A stretch of DNA of 64,000 bases, from positions 1-64,000 of the forward strand of contig JABDKG010000053.1 in NCBI GenBank assembly GCA_013002305.1, given 5' to 3'. This document shows positions 9,113-17,823 of the stretch, one piece after another. Every line of letters starts with the position of its first letter. The first letter of the stretch is position 1. The notes beneath the pieces were generated by a model. It had not been told where the DNA came from. It worked only from the letters and a program-made list of their open reading frames with translations, and made no database searches. Made by a program: the position numbers and the translations under genes. This DNA comes from Hellea sp. Its GTDB lineage: Bacteria; Pseudomonadota; Alphaproteobacteria; Caulobacterales; Maricaulaceae.

Positions 9113-9207
9113 ATTTAGTGGTCGGAGTGATAGGATTTGAACCTACGACCTCTCGTCCCCCAGACGAGTGCGCTACCGGACTGCGCCACACTCCGTGTCC
9201 ACTAAAT
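9113..9207. repeat. inverted repeat flanking tRNA-Pro(GGG)
   Basis: ATTTAGTGG (9113-9121) and CCACTAAAT (9199-9207) form a perfect 9-base inverted repeat around the tRNA gene. In the precursor RNA the leader could pair with the CCA end and trailer, extending the acceptor stem by nine base pairs beyond a small internal loop. Confidence 0.55.
9119..9195 (-). tRNA. tRNA-Pro (anticodon GGG)
   Basis: On the complement strand CGGAGTG pairs with CACTCCG as the acceptor stem. The D-arm has GGCGCAGTCCGGTAGCGC, and the anticodon stem CTCGT/ACGAG encloses CTGGGGG with GGG as anticodon. The T-arm has AGGTTCAAATCCT. The discriminator is A and CCA is encoded. It is the second proline tRNA in the window and follows the merR-type gene on the same strand. 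Confidence 0.95.
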
Positions 9208-9257
9208 ATGGTCGGCTGTATAAGCAGATTAAAAATTCAAGGCAATTGCCAAAATTG

Positions 9258-9917
9258 CTATTGCGACTCTAAATCACGTTTAAATTCTTGCCATTGGGCT
9301 CTTAGCCCTTTTAGCCGTTCGAGCGCGGCCTCGAGCTCGTTTCTTTCAGTAGCACTAATTCCTGTTGGCTCGTTCTCGATTTCTGAGTCGGCTCTGATCA
9401 GCGAAGGCTCGATCGTTTTCAATCCACTCTGAGATGTTTCTAATTCTGTAGTGGCATAAGAAGGCGTCTCTTCAACAGGAAGTTCGTCCGTCGACTTCGC
9501 CTCATTTTGCGGGAAAAAGCTCTCACTTTTAAATTCGTCATCTGCAATGGACGCCGTTTCCGTCTCAGTTGTTTCAACAGTTTGAATTCTATCGGGAACT
9601 AATACCGTATCTTTGACGTCTTTTGGAATTGCGGCCTTTTGAATGGATCTGCCGAGCTCGACGATGCTATTTGCGCCTTTTACTCGAATCAATTTTTGAA
9701 CATCTTTGATCGGATGACGTTCGTCATGCAGCAAAATTTTTATACCGCGTAAAAATTCAATATCCTCTGGTCGGTAAAAACGGCGGCCGCCACCTCTTTT
9801 AATCGGCTGAAAACTCGGAAACTTGGACTCCCAAAACCGCAAAACATGGGGCTGCAGCTCAAGTTCTTCAGCTGCTTCACTGATAGTCCTAAATGCACGC
9901 GTTGTTTTGGATTGCAT
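9258..9917 (-). CDS. MerR-family transcriptional regulator
   Basis: The N-terminal 70 residues form a MerR winged helix: [22 protein letters not shown], then [20 protein letters not shown] and [15 protein letters not shown]. The rest of the 219 residues is acidic, low-complexity sequence that ends in a predicted coiled coil ([20 protein letters not shown]). Genes of this type follow ihfA in many alphaproteobacteria and have no known inducer. There are no metal-binding cysteines, so a metal sensor is unlikely. The ATG at 9915-9917 is 8 bases after the ihfA stop. Confidence 0.85.
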   Translation of the reverse strand: MQSKTTRAFRTISEAAEELELQPHVLRFWESKFPSFQPIKRGGGRRFYRPEDIEFLRGIKILLHDERHPIKDVQKLIRVKGANSIVELGRSIQKAAIPKDVKDTVLVPDRIQTVETTETETASIADDEFKSESFFPQNEAKSTDELPVEETPSYATTELETSQSGLKTIEPSLIRADSEIENEPTGISATERNELEAALERLKGLRAQWQEFKRDLESQ

Positions 9918-9925
9918 GCTGTCCC

Positions 9926-10231
9926 TTATCTATTGCTCAACGATGCATCCACTCTATCGCGCATCATTTGCGATGGTTTAAAAGTCAGCACTCGCCGCGG
10001 CGTAATCGGCACCTCTTCGCCCGTTTTCGGGTTCCGCCCGATTCGCTCATTTTTATCACGTAATGTGAAAGTTCCAAAACCGGCCAACTTGACCGATTCC
10101 CCTTTGATCAATGCGTCAATGATTTGATCAATGACAGCCTCTACAAGCCCTGCGCTTTCGGTTCGGGATAATCCGATTTCACGATACAGTGCTTCGGCCA
10201 GATCGGCCCGGGTGACAGTACTAGTACTCAT
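9926..10231 (-). CDS. ihfA: integration host factor subunit alpha
   Basis: IHF alpha pairs with IHF beta to bend DNA sharply at specific sites, helping replication, recombination and sigma-54 promoters. The 101 residues carry [20 protein letters not shown] at the N-terminus, the DNA-binding beta arm [21 protein letters not shown], and [15 protein letters not shown] before it. GFGTF and [10 protein letters not shown] mark the alpha subunit. A run of six Gs precedes the ATG at 10229-10231. It follows plsX-fabH on the same strand, a common alphaproteobacterial order. Confidence 0.95.
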   Translation of the reverse strand: MSTSTVTRADLAEALYREIGLSRTESAGLVEAVIDQIIDALIKGESVKLAGFGTFTLRDKNERIGRNPKTGEEVPITPRRVLTFKPSQMMRDRVDASLSNR

Positions 10232-10324
10232 AAACCCCCCTAACTATTTTCGTATAGACGAGAATTCGCAAATATTTCAATAGCTAAAGCGGCATTCTGA
10301 CCACTTTTATCATAAAAATTGCCG

Positions 10325-11290
10325 CTAAAACCGTAAAAGTGTGGCACCCCAGGTAAAACCTCCGCCAAATGCCTCTAACATTACCAAATCACCACGCTTT
10401 ATTCTTCCGTCCCGCATGGCCACATCAAACGCAAGTGGAACTGACGCGGCCGAAGTATTTGCATGGTGGGCTACGGTCGAAATTATCTGTTCCGAAGTCA
10501 AACCTAACTGGCGACCCACCCCGTCCAATATTCGCTGATTAGCTTGATGCGGGACAAACCAATCAATGTCCTTGGGCTCGATACCGGCGATAGCCGCGCA
10601 CTCTTTCATTGCTATCGCGATGTCTTTCACGGCTCTTCGAAACACTTGGTTTCCAACCATTCGCACGTGCCCAACGCTTTGAGTCCGAGACGGCCCACCA
10701 TCTACATATAAGAGATCGCAATATCGGCCATCTGACCGGATGAAATTCGCAATAATACCTGAATCGGAGTCATTTGCTGTGCTAAGCACCATGGCGCCGG
10801 CCCCATCCCCAAATAAAACACAGGTTGATCGGTCTTCCCAATCTAAGATTCGGGAAAATGTTTCCGCGCCGATGACCAAAGCGTTTTTGTACGGCCCTGC
10901 CCGCAACATTGAATCCGCAATATGTAACGCATAGATAAATCCGCTGCAGACGGCCTGTATATCAAAAGCCGCTCCATGACGCATTTCTAGCTTTTCTTGA
11001 ATTATTGATGCAGTTGATGGAAACGTGAGATCCGGCGTCGTTGTCGCTACGATTATAAGATCCAAGTCATTCACGGACATGTTTGCGTCTTCTATTGCGC
11101 GCCTAGCCGCTGCAACCCCTAAGTCTGAAGTATATTCGCCTTCTGCTGCAATATGTCTTTGGCGTATTCCGCTACGCTCTTTTATCCACTCATCGGATGT
11201 ATCGATTTTCCTGGCGAGTTCATCGTTGGTTACCACGCGCTCGGGTAGATAGCTTCCGACCCCAGTGACGATATTATTGCCTTTGATCAA
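10325..11290 (-). CDS. fabH: 3-oxoacyl-ACP synthase III
   Basis: FabH starts fatty acid synthesis by condensing acetyl-CoA with malonyl-ACP. The catalytic triad is visible: Cys115 in VCSGFIYAL, His in VPHQANQRI and Asn in HHANTSAASVP. The 321 residues match the family length and end GGGFTWGATLLRF. The start is a TTG whose last two bases overlap the plsX stop as TTGA, so translation is probably coupled. No ATG fits upstream of the conserved MIKGNNIVTGVGSYLP. Confidence 0.95.
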   Translation of the reverse strand: MIKGNNIVTGVGSYLPERVVTNDELARKIDTSDEWIKERSGIRQRHIAAEGEYTSDLGVAAARRAIEDANMSVNDLDLIIVATTTPDLTFPSTASIIQEKLEMRHGAAFDIQAVCSGFIYALHIADSMLRAGPYKNALVIGAETFSRILDWEDRSTCVLFGDGAGAMVLSTANDSDSGIIANFIRSDGRYCDLLYVDGGPSRTQSVGHVRMVGNQVFRRAVKDIAIAMKECAAIAGIEPKDIDWFVPHQANQRILDGVGRQLGLTSEQIISTVAHHANTSAASVPLAFDVAMRDGRIKRGDLVMLEAFGGGFTWGATLLRF

Positions 11291-12339
11291 ACCACAAACC
11301 CAATATTATCATCTTCATCATGAAGTGCAGTCAAAGTCCGTTCAAGTTCGGCTAGAAAACGACTTTCTCCTAATTCCACACCAATGCCGACAGCATTGGC
11401 GAAGCCAATGGCATCTGTACCGCCATGGCTTTTGATGACCACGCCGTTTAGGCCCAAGAACACGCCACCATTGGCGCGGCGCGGATCAAGTCTTCGCTGA
11501 AGCCGTTTAAAGCCTGCAAAATTCATCAATGCTGTGAATTTTGACCAAAACGAATCCTGGACAGAGTCCTTGATGAATTTGGAAACTAATTTTGCAGTGC
11601 CCTCCGCTGTTTTGAGCGCAATATTCCCGGTAAACCCGTCCGTAACAATGACATCAACGTCTCCAAATGAAATATCATTGCCCTCGACAAATCCCTGGTA
11701 GTCTAGACCTAATTCACTATTTTTCAGACGCTCATGGGCAGATTTGATAATTGCGTTTCCCTTACCTTCTTCAGTACCGACGTTCAGCAAGCCAATACTC
11801 GGTGTGTCTTTGTGGAACAACGCCCGGTAGTAGGCCTCTCCCATGACTGCAAATTCGGATAAGTGTGAGGCATCGCATTCTACATTAGCGCCAACATCCA
11901 TAACCACGCACATACCTTCCGGTTGCGGCCAAAGAGCGGCAATTGCGGGTCTTTGAACCCCAACCATAGTCCGCAACAATCGATATGAGACGGCCATGAG
12001 AGCGCCAGTATTCCCGGCTGACAATGCTACTACAGCTTTTTGCTCTTTAACCGACTCGATTGCATTCCACATGCTGGAGCCTTTTCCGCGACGCAGAGCA
12101 TGAGATGGTTTGGTGTCCATATCGATTGCGAGCTCGGTATGAACAACATCAGATCGTTCGGTAGTTCGCGGCGCTTTGGCCAATAATGGCCTCAGTTGGG
12201 TTTCGTCTCCGTGGATCAGAAACATAACCTCGTGGTCGGCGCCTTGGGTTTTGAGATAATATTCGAGTCCTTGAATCACAATATCGGGTGCATTGTCCCC
12301 GCCCATTGCATCAATCGACATGATGAAAGGTTGACTCAT
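11287..12339 (-). CDS. plsX: phosphate acyltransferase PlsX
   Basis: PlsX converts acyl-ACP and phosphate to acyl phosphate, the first step of phospholipid synthesis with PlsY. The 350 residues begin with IMSIDAMGGDNAPDIVIQGL, the family hallmark, and carry SAGNTGALMAVS, DVGANVECDASHL, DVIVTDGFTGNI and GGVFLGLNGVVIKSHG. The ATG is at 12337-12339. The gene overlaps fabH by 4 bases. The usual upstream partner rpmF is not seen here. Confidence 0.95.
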   Translation of the reverse strand: MSQPFIMSIDAMGGDNAPDIVIQGLEYYLKTQGADHEVMFLIHGDETQLRPLLAKAPRTTERSDVVHTELAIDMDTKPSHALRRGKGSSMWNAIESVKEQKAVVALSAGNTGALMAVSYRLLRTMVGVQRPAIAALWPQPEGMCVVMDVGANVECDASHLSEFAVMGEAYYRALFHKDTPSIGLLNVGTEEGKGNAIIKSAHERLKNSELGLDYQGFVEGNDISFGDVDVIVTDGFTGNIALKTAEGTAKLVSKFIKDSVQDSFWSKFTALMNFAGFKRLQRRLDPRRANGGVFLGLNGVVIKSHGGTDAIGFANAVGIGVELGESRFLAELERTLTALHDEDDNIGFVV

Positions 12340-12410
12340 AAATGTAGATTCACTCTCGTTACCTATCTGCTATAGAACATAGACCATGAATTTCCTATAG
12401 CGGGTTGGGG

Positions 12411-12947
12411 CTAATTAGAGATTTTCGGAAAATCGAAATTACAGTTTACGATGTCGTCAAGGCTGGTATTAGAAAGCTGCTCAAAAAGGAATTGAATATA
12501 GTCGGTCTTAATTTGGGCGAAATGCGGCGAACAATTTTTAAGCGCCCTTTCAATCAGAACTGCCTTTAACTCATCATTGTCTTGTAAGTTTTCAGTTACT
12601 TTTTTTAGCCTCGCGTAAAAATAACCAATCATTGGCCGCATTCTGTGTTTAAGGCCCTCATCGGTTAGTCCCTCCTCCCGCAAAGCCACGTTAAAATCGC
12701 TTACCATGATATCGAATAAGTCTTGCCGAATCTTCCCGCTTTTTTCAGCATCTGCCTCGCGTAAAGCCGCGAAAACAACGGCCATATGATTAGTCAAAGA
12801 CTCCAACCGTCCGTCATAGGTGTCAGGAATTTTTTTATCCCCGAATAATGCGGGATTTCGAGACTGAATCATCAGCATTCGGTACAATTTCTCGGTTTGT
12901 CCGGATTGTCCGGAGCGATTAAAAAAGAAGTTCGCAAGCCAACCCAT
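12411..12947 (-). CDS. ubiquinol-cytochrome c chaperone (CBP3 family)
   Basis: The 178-residue protein matches the bacterial relatives of mitochondrial Cbp3/UQCC1, which help assemble cytochrome b of the bc1 complex. Recognisable stretches are GQTEKLYRMLMIQSRNPALF, the helical AAFALREAD-like segment (VVFAALREADAEKSG), FDIMVSDFNVALREEGL and RPMIGYFYARLKK. The protein is all-helical with no signal peptide. It is divergent from bamE, the usual alphaproteobacterial arrangement. The ATG is at 12945-12947. Confidence 0.85.
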   Translation of the reverse strand: MGWLANFFFNRSGQSGQTEKLYRMLMIQSRNPALFGDKKIPDTYDGRLESLTNHMAVVFAALREADAEKSGKIRQDLFDIMVSDFNVALREEGLTDEGLKHRMRPMIGYFYARLKKVTENLQDNDELKAVLIERALKNCSPHFAQIKTDYIQFLFEQLSNTSLDDIVNCNFDFPKISN

Positions 12948-13036
12948 TAAACTCTCCGATTAGATGCACATTGGTCTTGAAAGATGACCGGGCTTTCGTT
13001 ACTGCACTCTCAACTGATTTGCTAGTGAATATATCT

Positions 13037-13543
13037 ATGAATAAGTCCTTGGTAAAATTGATTGCTATCGCCGCGGCTGGCGCCGTCTTGGCAGGATGCA
13101 ACCCCACCCTCAGAACTCACGGCTATATAGCAACTGAAGAGGAAAAACCTCAGGCCGTTGAAACGGGAACGGATACAAAAGCCTCTGTTCTGGCACGGCT
13201 TGGAAATCCCTCAGTAAAAGGAACCTTTGACGAGGAACTAGACAGCGATACTTGGTATTATATGTCTGCCGTTCGTCAACGTTTTGCTTATTTACGTCCG
13301 ATCATCGAGGATCGAACCATTACGGCAATTTCTTTTGACCAGGACGGACAAGTGACTAAAGTCGCCGAATATGGCTTAGAAGACAGCCAGTATGTGAACT
13401 ATGTTGACCGCAAGACGCCAACACGGGGCCGTCAGCTCTCTATCCTCGAACAGATATTTGGTACGCTTGGCCGACTTCCGACAGATCGGATAGGTGGCCA
13501 GCAAGATGTCCCAGGGGGGGCCGGAGGACCGGGCGGTCGATAA
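13037..13543 (+). CDS. bamE: outer membrane assembly lipoprotein BamE
   Basis: BamE is a small lipoprotein of the BAM complex that folds outer membrane proteins. The ORF track starts at 12971; the ATG at 13037 gives a proper lipoprotein signal (MNKSLVKLIAIAAAGAVLAG then Cys) and is preferred. The SmpA/OmlA domain follows, with KASVLARLGNPSVKGTF, DTWYYMSAVRQRFAYLRP and FDQDGQVTKVAEYGL. The 168 residues end with a Gly-rich tail (VPGGAGGPGGR) typical of alphaproteobacterial BamE. It is divergent from the bc1 chaperone gene and followed by a terminator. Confidence 0.9.
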   Translation: MNKSLVKLIAIAAAGAVLAGCNPTLRTHGYIATEEEKPQAVETGTDTKASVLARLGNPSVKGTFDEELDSDTWYYMSAVRQRFAYLRPIIEDRTITAISFDQDGQVTKVAEYGLEDSQYVNYVDRKTPTRGRQLSILEQIFGTLGRLPTDRIGGQQDVPGGAGGPGGR

Positions 13544-13566
13544 AACGACCTCGGTTTCTCGCATTT

Positions 13567-13596
13567 AACCCGGTCCTTAGGATCGGGTTTTTTATT
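13567..13596 (+). terminator. Rho-independent terminator after bamE
   Basis: AACCCGGTCC, TTAG, GATCGGGTT forms a hairpin followed by TTTTTTATT on the plus strand. It lies 23 bases after the bamE stop and overlaps the last codon of thiL on the other strand. Confidence 0.8.
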
Positions 13597-14530
13597 GGAA
13601 GTGTTTATATCCGGTTTGCTCGAACGCCAAAGGGTGACCTTCAGAAGTAATGGTCACGCCCTGACCTAAACCGCACCGACCGATCAATTGTACTTTAAAA
13701 TCAAGAGTTTGTGCCGCTTTTTGTATCTCATCACGGTGATCCGGATGCGCAGTAAATAGAACTTCATAATCATCACCGTGAGTTAGTAAAATGTTTAGCC
13801 TCCCACTATCATTAGCAAGCCATTTTTGAATGTCATCTGGCCAGTATAATTCATCAGTTTCGATTACGGCACTGACAGAGCTGGTTTCAGCTAAATGACT
13901 TATATCAGCGGCAAAACCATCGGACACATCAATAGAAGCACTTGCCCATGTTCGGATTATGGTTCGAAGCTCCAATCTCGGCGCGGGTTTATAGAAAAGA
14001 TCATTTTTAACATGTTGCTTGGATAAACCCTTCAAGCCAAAATATCCCTTCCCCAAATAGCCCGTGAGATAGATATCGTGGCCAGGTCTCGCACCGGATC
14101 TCGTTACAGATAGCCCTTCAGGCATAGTGCCAACAAGTGTTGCCGTGAAAACTGCGGGCCCATCTATTGCGACGGTATCGCCGCCCCAAAGGGAAATCTT
14201 AAATTTCTCATTGGAGGATTTTAATCCATTCGCAAAATCCTGCATATGGACATGGTCAACATTTTTAGGCCAAGCAATTGATAGTAGGTATCCCCTCGGT
14301 GTCGCGCCTTTCGCAGCAAGATCAGATAAATTGACCCGTAATAGACGTTCCGCCACCTCGCTTCCGTAGCGCCCGGCGGGGAAATGAACCGCCTCCACCA
14401 TTGTGTCTTTCGTCAAGACGACATCAAATCCTGCCGGCGGCGAGAAATGAGCTGCGTCGTCCTTGAGTTTCAAGCCTTCCGGGCCGGCCAACGGCGCGAA
14501 ATATTTTGCAATTAAGTCGAATTCATTCAA
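13592..14530 (-). CDS. thiL: thiamine-monophosphate kinase
   Basis: ThiL phosphorylates thiamine monophosphate to the active diphosphate. The 312-residue protein has the AIR-synthase-like fold with LKDDAAHFSPP, VLTKDTMVEAVHF, RLLRVNLSDLAAKGATPRGY, SLWGGDTVAIDGPAVF and SIDVSDGFAADISHL. THGDDYEVLFTA marks the substrate site. The start is a TTG overlapping the nusB stop as TTGA, so translation is probably coupled. It is the last gene of the nrdR-rib-nusB-thiL run. Confidence 0.94.
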   Translation of the reverse strand: MNEFDLIAKYFAPLAGPEGLKLKDDAAHFSPPAGFDVVLTKDTMVEAVHFPAGRYGSEVAERLLRVNLSDLAAKGATPRGYLLSIAWPKNVDHVHMQDFANGLKSSNEKFKISLWGGDTVAIDGPAVFTATLVGTMPEGLSVTRSGARPGHDIYLTGYLGKGYFGLKGLSKQHVKNDLFYKPAPRLELRTIIRTWASASIDVSDGFAADISHLAETSSVSAVIETDELYWPDDIQKWLANDSGRLNILLTHGDDYEVLFTAHPDHRDEIQKAAQTLDFKVQLIGRCGLGQGVTITSEGHPLAFEQTGYKHFQ

Positions 14531-14976
14531 CTGATCAGCCCGAACTCCGCCGCCCGTACTTTCTTGGCAAATTTGTCCAGGGCCCCGTTTACGAAAGCCG
14601 GTTCAGATTGTTCAAAGAAATCAGACGCTATTGAAACATATTCATCAATTATTACGAGCGCGGGAATATCGGGCCGGCGCAATATTTCAAAACAAGCAGC
14701 ACGCATAATAGCTCGCAATGTCATGTCGAGCCGTCTTAAAGTCCATTTTTTCGACAAGTGTTCCGCGATATCATTGTCGATCTGGTCTTGAAATTGAACG
14801 ACGCCGCGAATAATTTCAGCGAAAAAATCCTCGTCAACCTGATCAGGCGACGTCCGAAAGTCTTGAAACTCCTCAATAACTGAATCGATTGGCGCGCCGC
14901 CAATGTCCATTTGATACAAAGCTTGTACAGCCGCTAATCTAGCTCGGCTTCGACGTTTATGATGATTGTCATTCAT
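14527..14976 (-). CDS. nusB: transcription antitermination factor NusB
   Basis: NusB binds boxA RNA with S10 (NusE) and supports antitermination of rRNA operons. The 149-residue helical protein contains RSRARLAAVQALYQMDIGG near its N-terminus, LRRLDMTLRAIMRAACFEI in the middle and NGALDKFAKKVR at the end. The ATG at 14974-14976 is 2 bases after the ribH stop. The ribH-nusB-thiL order is widespread in proteobacteria. Confidence 0.95.
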   Translation of the reverse strand: MNDNHHKRRSRARLAAVQALYQMDIGGAPIDSVIEEFQDFRTSPDQVDEDFFAEIIRGVVQFQDQIDNDIAEHLSKKWTLRRLDMTLRAIMRAACFEILRRPDIPALVIIDEYVSIASDFFEQSEPAFVNGALDKFAKKVRAAEFGLIS

Positions 14977-14978
14977 AA

Positions 14979-15407
14979 TCAGCCTTTAAGCTCGTCCCGA
15001 ATTTTAATCATTTTAAGGACAGCATTGGCGGCGAAACCGCCTTTATCCTTTTTATCTTGTTTGGCTCTTGCCCATGCCTGATCTTCATTTTCAACCGTAA
15101 TAATACCGTTACCAATCGCCAACTGATGATTCACAGCAAGGTCCATAAGGGCCCGCGCTGATTCCTGGCAAACATAGTCATAATGTGTTGTTTCGCCGCG
15201 AATGACGCACCCAAGAGCGACATATCCGCCAAATCCAGCCTTCCCATCTTCAGCGTAGGAAATCACATGCGGAACTTCGAGCGCGCCCGGGACAGTCACT
15301 TTGGTGATCTCAACACCAGGCTGCTGTAACGCACTAAGGGCTCCTTCGAGCAAAGCGTCGGATATGCCGTCATAAAAACGGGCTTCAATTACGAGGATCT
15401 TGGTCAT
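14979..15407 (-). CDS. ribH: 6,7-dimethyl-8-ribityllumazine synthase
   Basis: RibH condenses 5-amino-6-ribitylaminouracil with 3,4-dihydroxybutanone phosphate to lumazine, the penultimate step to riboflavin. In the 142 residues [49 protein letters not shown] with the catalytic His, and [18 protein letters not shown] are all present. The ATG at 15405-15407 follows ribB by 3 bases. It belongs to the rib run. Confidence 0.95.
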   Translation of the reverse strand: MTKILVIEARFYDGISDALLEGALSALQQPGVEITKVTVPGALEVPHVISYAEDGKAGFGGYVALGCVIRGETTHYDYVCQESARALMDLAVNHQLAIGNGIITVENEDQAWARAKQDKKDKGGFAANAVLKMIKIRDELKG

Positions 15408-15410
15408 GAT

Positions 15411-16550
15411 TTACTTATAATGCCTCGGAGGCGTTATGCCAGATAGCTCGAGATTATAAGCTTCTAAGCCAATAAGTTTTGGCATTGTATTCGTAATAAG
15501 GCACATTTTTCGCACCTTCTGGTCTGTTAAAATCTGAGCGCCGACGCCATATTCTCTAATATTTTGTTGTTTACGATCTACAGCGCGGCTGTGGGCGCCG
15601 AGGCGCTCGAGCAGCGTGTCGATGCTGCCTTCGCGGATAAGCACCAAAACGGCGTGCCCTTTATGCTCAGCGAGTTGACGCATCGTGTCTCTTATCAAGC
15701 CAGAACGCGGACTGTTCTCATGTAAAATATCGCCAGCGAAGTCGATCTTGTGAACCCTGACGAGCGTTTCTGTGCCCGGAACCGGCTCGCCTTTTGACAA
15801 AGCAACATGTTCAAGATTGTCGAGATAGTTCCTGTAAACGTGGATTTTAAAGTCATCACCATCTTGCGAGGTGAAGCTGGAGGAAGCGACATGTTTGACG
15901 AAATGATCTTTTTGCATCCGGTACGCTACCAGATCTTCAATAGTCCCTATTTTGAGACCATGAAATTGCGCAAATTTTACGAGGTCCGGTAGGCGGGCCA
16001 TTGTGCCATCATCATTCATGATTTCACAAATGACTGCAGATGGATTTAGACCAGCCATTCGGGAAATATCGACAGATGCTTCCGTGTGGCCTGTCCGAAC
16101 AAGAACGCCGCCATCACGTGCAATAATGGGGAACATGTGACCAGGCGTTACAATGTCATGCTCCGCAGATTCAGGATCGATGGCAACTTGGATAGTGCGG
16201 GAACGATCGCCTGCACTGATGCCTGTCGTTACTCCGTCACGGGCTTCGATAGATTGCGTAAAGGCTGTTTCAAATCTTGAACGGTTTTCCGCTGACATAT
16301 TTTTAAGCCCTAGAGCGTCTGCTCTCGACTGCTCCAAAGCCAAGCAGATTAGTCCTCGGCCGTATTTCGCCATGAAATTAACGGCATCCGGCGTTGCAAA
16401 TTGCGCTGGGATGATCAAATCGCCTTCATTTTCCCGGTTTTCTGCATCGACCAAGATATACATCCGGCCATTGCGGGCATCTTCGATAATCTCTTCCGGT
16501 GTTGCCAGATTATAAACATCTTCTTTTGAGGCTTTGTTAAGTTTAGCCAT
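15411..16550 (-). CDS. ribB: 3,4-dihydroxy-2-butanone-4-phosphate synthase fused to a degenerate GTP cyclohydrolase II domain (RibBX type)
   Basis: The N-terminal half (about residues 15-215) is an intact RibB: VDAENRENEGDLI, ARDGVTTGISAGDRSRTI, TPGHMFPI with His138, and TGHTEASVD with His155. It forms dihydroxybutanone phosphate from ribulose 5-phosphate. The C-terminal half resembles GTP cyclohydrolase II, but where the zinc cysteines should lie (HxxCxxGD...RCDC) the sequence is VRVHKIDFAGDILHENSPRS, without any cysteine. So only RibB activity is expected; such RibBX proteins are known. Its ATG overlaps the ribE stop (TAATG). Confidence 0.88.
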   Translation of the reverse strand: MAKLNKASKEDVYNLATPEEIIEDARNGRMYILVDAENRENEGDLIIPAQFATPDAVNFMAKYGRGLICLALEQSRADALGLKNMSAENRSRFETAFTQSIEARDGVTTGISAGDRSRTIQVAIDPESAEHDIVTPGHMFPIIARDGGVLVRTGHTEASVDISRMAGLNPSAVICEIMNDDGTMARLPDLVKFAQFHGLKIGTIEDLVAYRMQKDHFVKHVASSSFTSQDGDDFKIHVYRNYLDNLEHVALSKGEPVPGTETLVRVHKIDFAGDILHENSPRSGLIRDTMRQLAEHKGHAVLVLIREGSIDTLLERLGAHSRAVDRKQQNIREYGVGAQILTDQKVRKMCLITNTMPKLIGLEAYNLELSGITPPRHYK

Positions 16551-17182
16551 TAATGGTCTCTCATATGCGATAAGTATCGGGCGACATAGCGCGCAATGAG
16601 ATCAATTTCCAGATTTACTTGATCTCCGACTGAAAGTTTTCCAAGCGTCGTAACTTCCATAGTGTGTGGAATAATATTCACGTCAAACCAGCTTTTACCG
16701 ATTAGATTGACCGTTAGCGATACGCCATCAACACAAACGGAACCTTTTGGTGCTAGAGCGAACATAATCTCACGCGTCGCATCTATCCTAACTCGGCGAG
16801 ATCCAGCAATCTCCTCAACTTCTAAAACTGTTCCGCGCCCATCTATGTGCCCCGTCACCAAATGTCCGCCTAGTTCATCGCTGGCCGTCATCGCACGCTC
16901 CAAATTAATACTTCTCCCAGCATTCCATGATCCCATCGTTGTTTTAGCGAGACTTTCATCGGATACATCAATGGTAAACCAGCCAGTATAAAGGGATCCT
17001 GTTAACTTGCCTTTCTGGACGACGGTCATGCAGGCGCCAGAATGCGATATTGACGCACCAACATCAATATTATCAACATCATAAGAGCAGTGAATTTTCA
17101 TCCTAGTATCGCCCCACTTACTGCCAGTTTCGCGGGAAATTTCTGCGACTTCACCAATATCTGTAATAATGCCGGTAAACAT
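16550..17182 (-). CDS. ribE: riboflavin synthase alpha chain
   Basis: Riboflavin synthase dismutates two lumazines into riboflavin and the ribitylaminouracil that is recycled. The 210 residues show the two-barrel repeat: MFTGIITDIGEV at the start, GACMTVV in barrel one, SINLERAMTASDELGGHLVTGH at the barrel junction, and DGVSLTVNLIGKSWFDVNII in barrel two. The C-terminal helix is NLEIDLIARYVARYL. The ATG at 17180-17182 overlaps the ribD stop by one base (TAATG). Confidence 0.95.
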   Translation of the reverse strand: MFTGIITDIGEVAEISRETGSKWGDTRMKIHCSYDVDNIDVGASISHSGACMTVVQKGKLTGSLYTGWFTIDVSDESLAKTTMGSWNAGRSINLERAMTASDELGGHLVTGHIDGRGTVLEVEEIAGSRRVRIDATREIMFALAPKGSVCVDGVSLTVNLIGKSWFDVNIIPHTMEVTTLGKLSVGDQVNLEIDLIARYVARYLSHMRDH

Positions 17183-17823
17183 TAAGCTATCCGCTCCAAT
17201 ATATTATAACTGTCTTGCTCGATCATCTCATGGAATTTTCGCCTGAAGACTGGGGCTTCTTCTAGCCCTGAAAGATTCATATCGCCTATGCAGCTTCGAC
17301 CATCTCCTCCTAATATAATTGGCGCTCTGAACCAGTGAATTTCATCAACGAGGCCGGCATCCAAGAAACTTGCTGCGATCGTTCCGCCGCCTTCGATGAG
17401 CAAACGATCAACGCCATTTTCGCACATGGAAAACAGATCAGCGTCTAAAGTCTCAGCGGCATTGAAAAAACAAACTCCTTTTTCTTTCAAAGTCTCAGAA
17501 CGGCTTGACGATAGTTCTTTTGTAAAAACCCAGACAGGGACTTCGCGAGCTGTCATCGCCAAGTTCGATTCAATCGGAAGGCGTAACCGTCTATCGAAAA
17601 CTATGCGGATCGGGTCTTTTTTTCTCTTAATTCGTGTTGTCAAAAACGGATTGTCCGCTAGCGCGGTATTTGAACCGATCAGGATTGCGTCGTGGGACGC
17701 TCGCAGCTCTCGACCTCTTTCACGAGATTTTTCGCCCGTGATCCACTTCGATACACTATTGCCAAGAGCAATTTTTCCGTCAAGCGATGTCGCAAGTTTC
17801 AAAGAGACAAAGGGGCGAGACAC
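17182..17823 (-). CDS. ribD: RibD reductase domain alone (5-amino-6-(5-phosphoribosylamino)uracil reductase)
   Basis: The 213 residues correspond only to the C-terminal DHFR-like reductase half of RibD: RPFVSLKLATSLDGKIALGN, SKWITGEKSRERGRELRASH, DAILIGSNTALADNP and LLIEGGGTIAASFL. Full RibD is about 360 residues, with an N-terminal zinc deaminase (HAE and PCxxxGRTPPC motifs) that is absent here. There is no space for it, because the GTG start touches the nrdR stop. It should reduce the ribosyl group but cannot deaminate. A separate deaminase must exist elsewhere. Sequence and context argue against an unrelated DHFR. Confidence 0.88.
   Translation of the reverse strand: MSRPFVSLKLATSLDGKIALGNSVSKWITGEKSRERGRELRASHDAILIGSNTALADNPFLTTRIKRKKDPIRIVFDRRLRLPIESNLAMTAREVPVWVFTKELSSSRSETLKEKGVCFFNAAETLDADLFSMCENGVDRLLIEGGGTIAASFLDAGLVDEIHWFRAPIILGGDGRSCIGDMNLSGLEEAPVFRRKFHEMIEQDSYNILERIA

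Noticed and set aside
9118-9432. Plus-strand 104-residue ORF (GVIGFEPTTSRPPDECATGL)
   Set aside because: Again an antisense translation of a tRNA (Pro-GGG), and it runs into the merR-type gene on the other strand.
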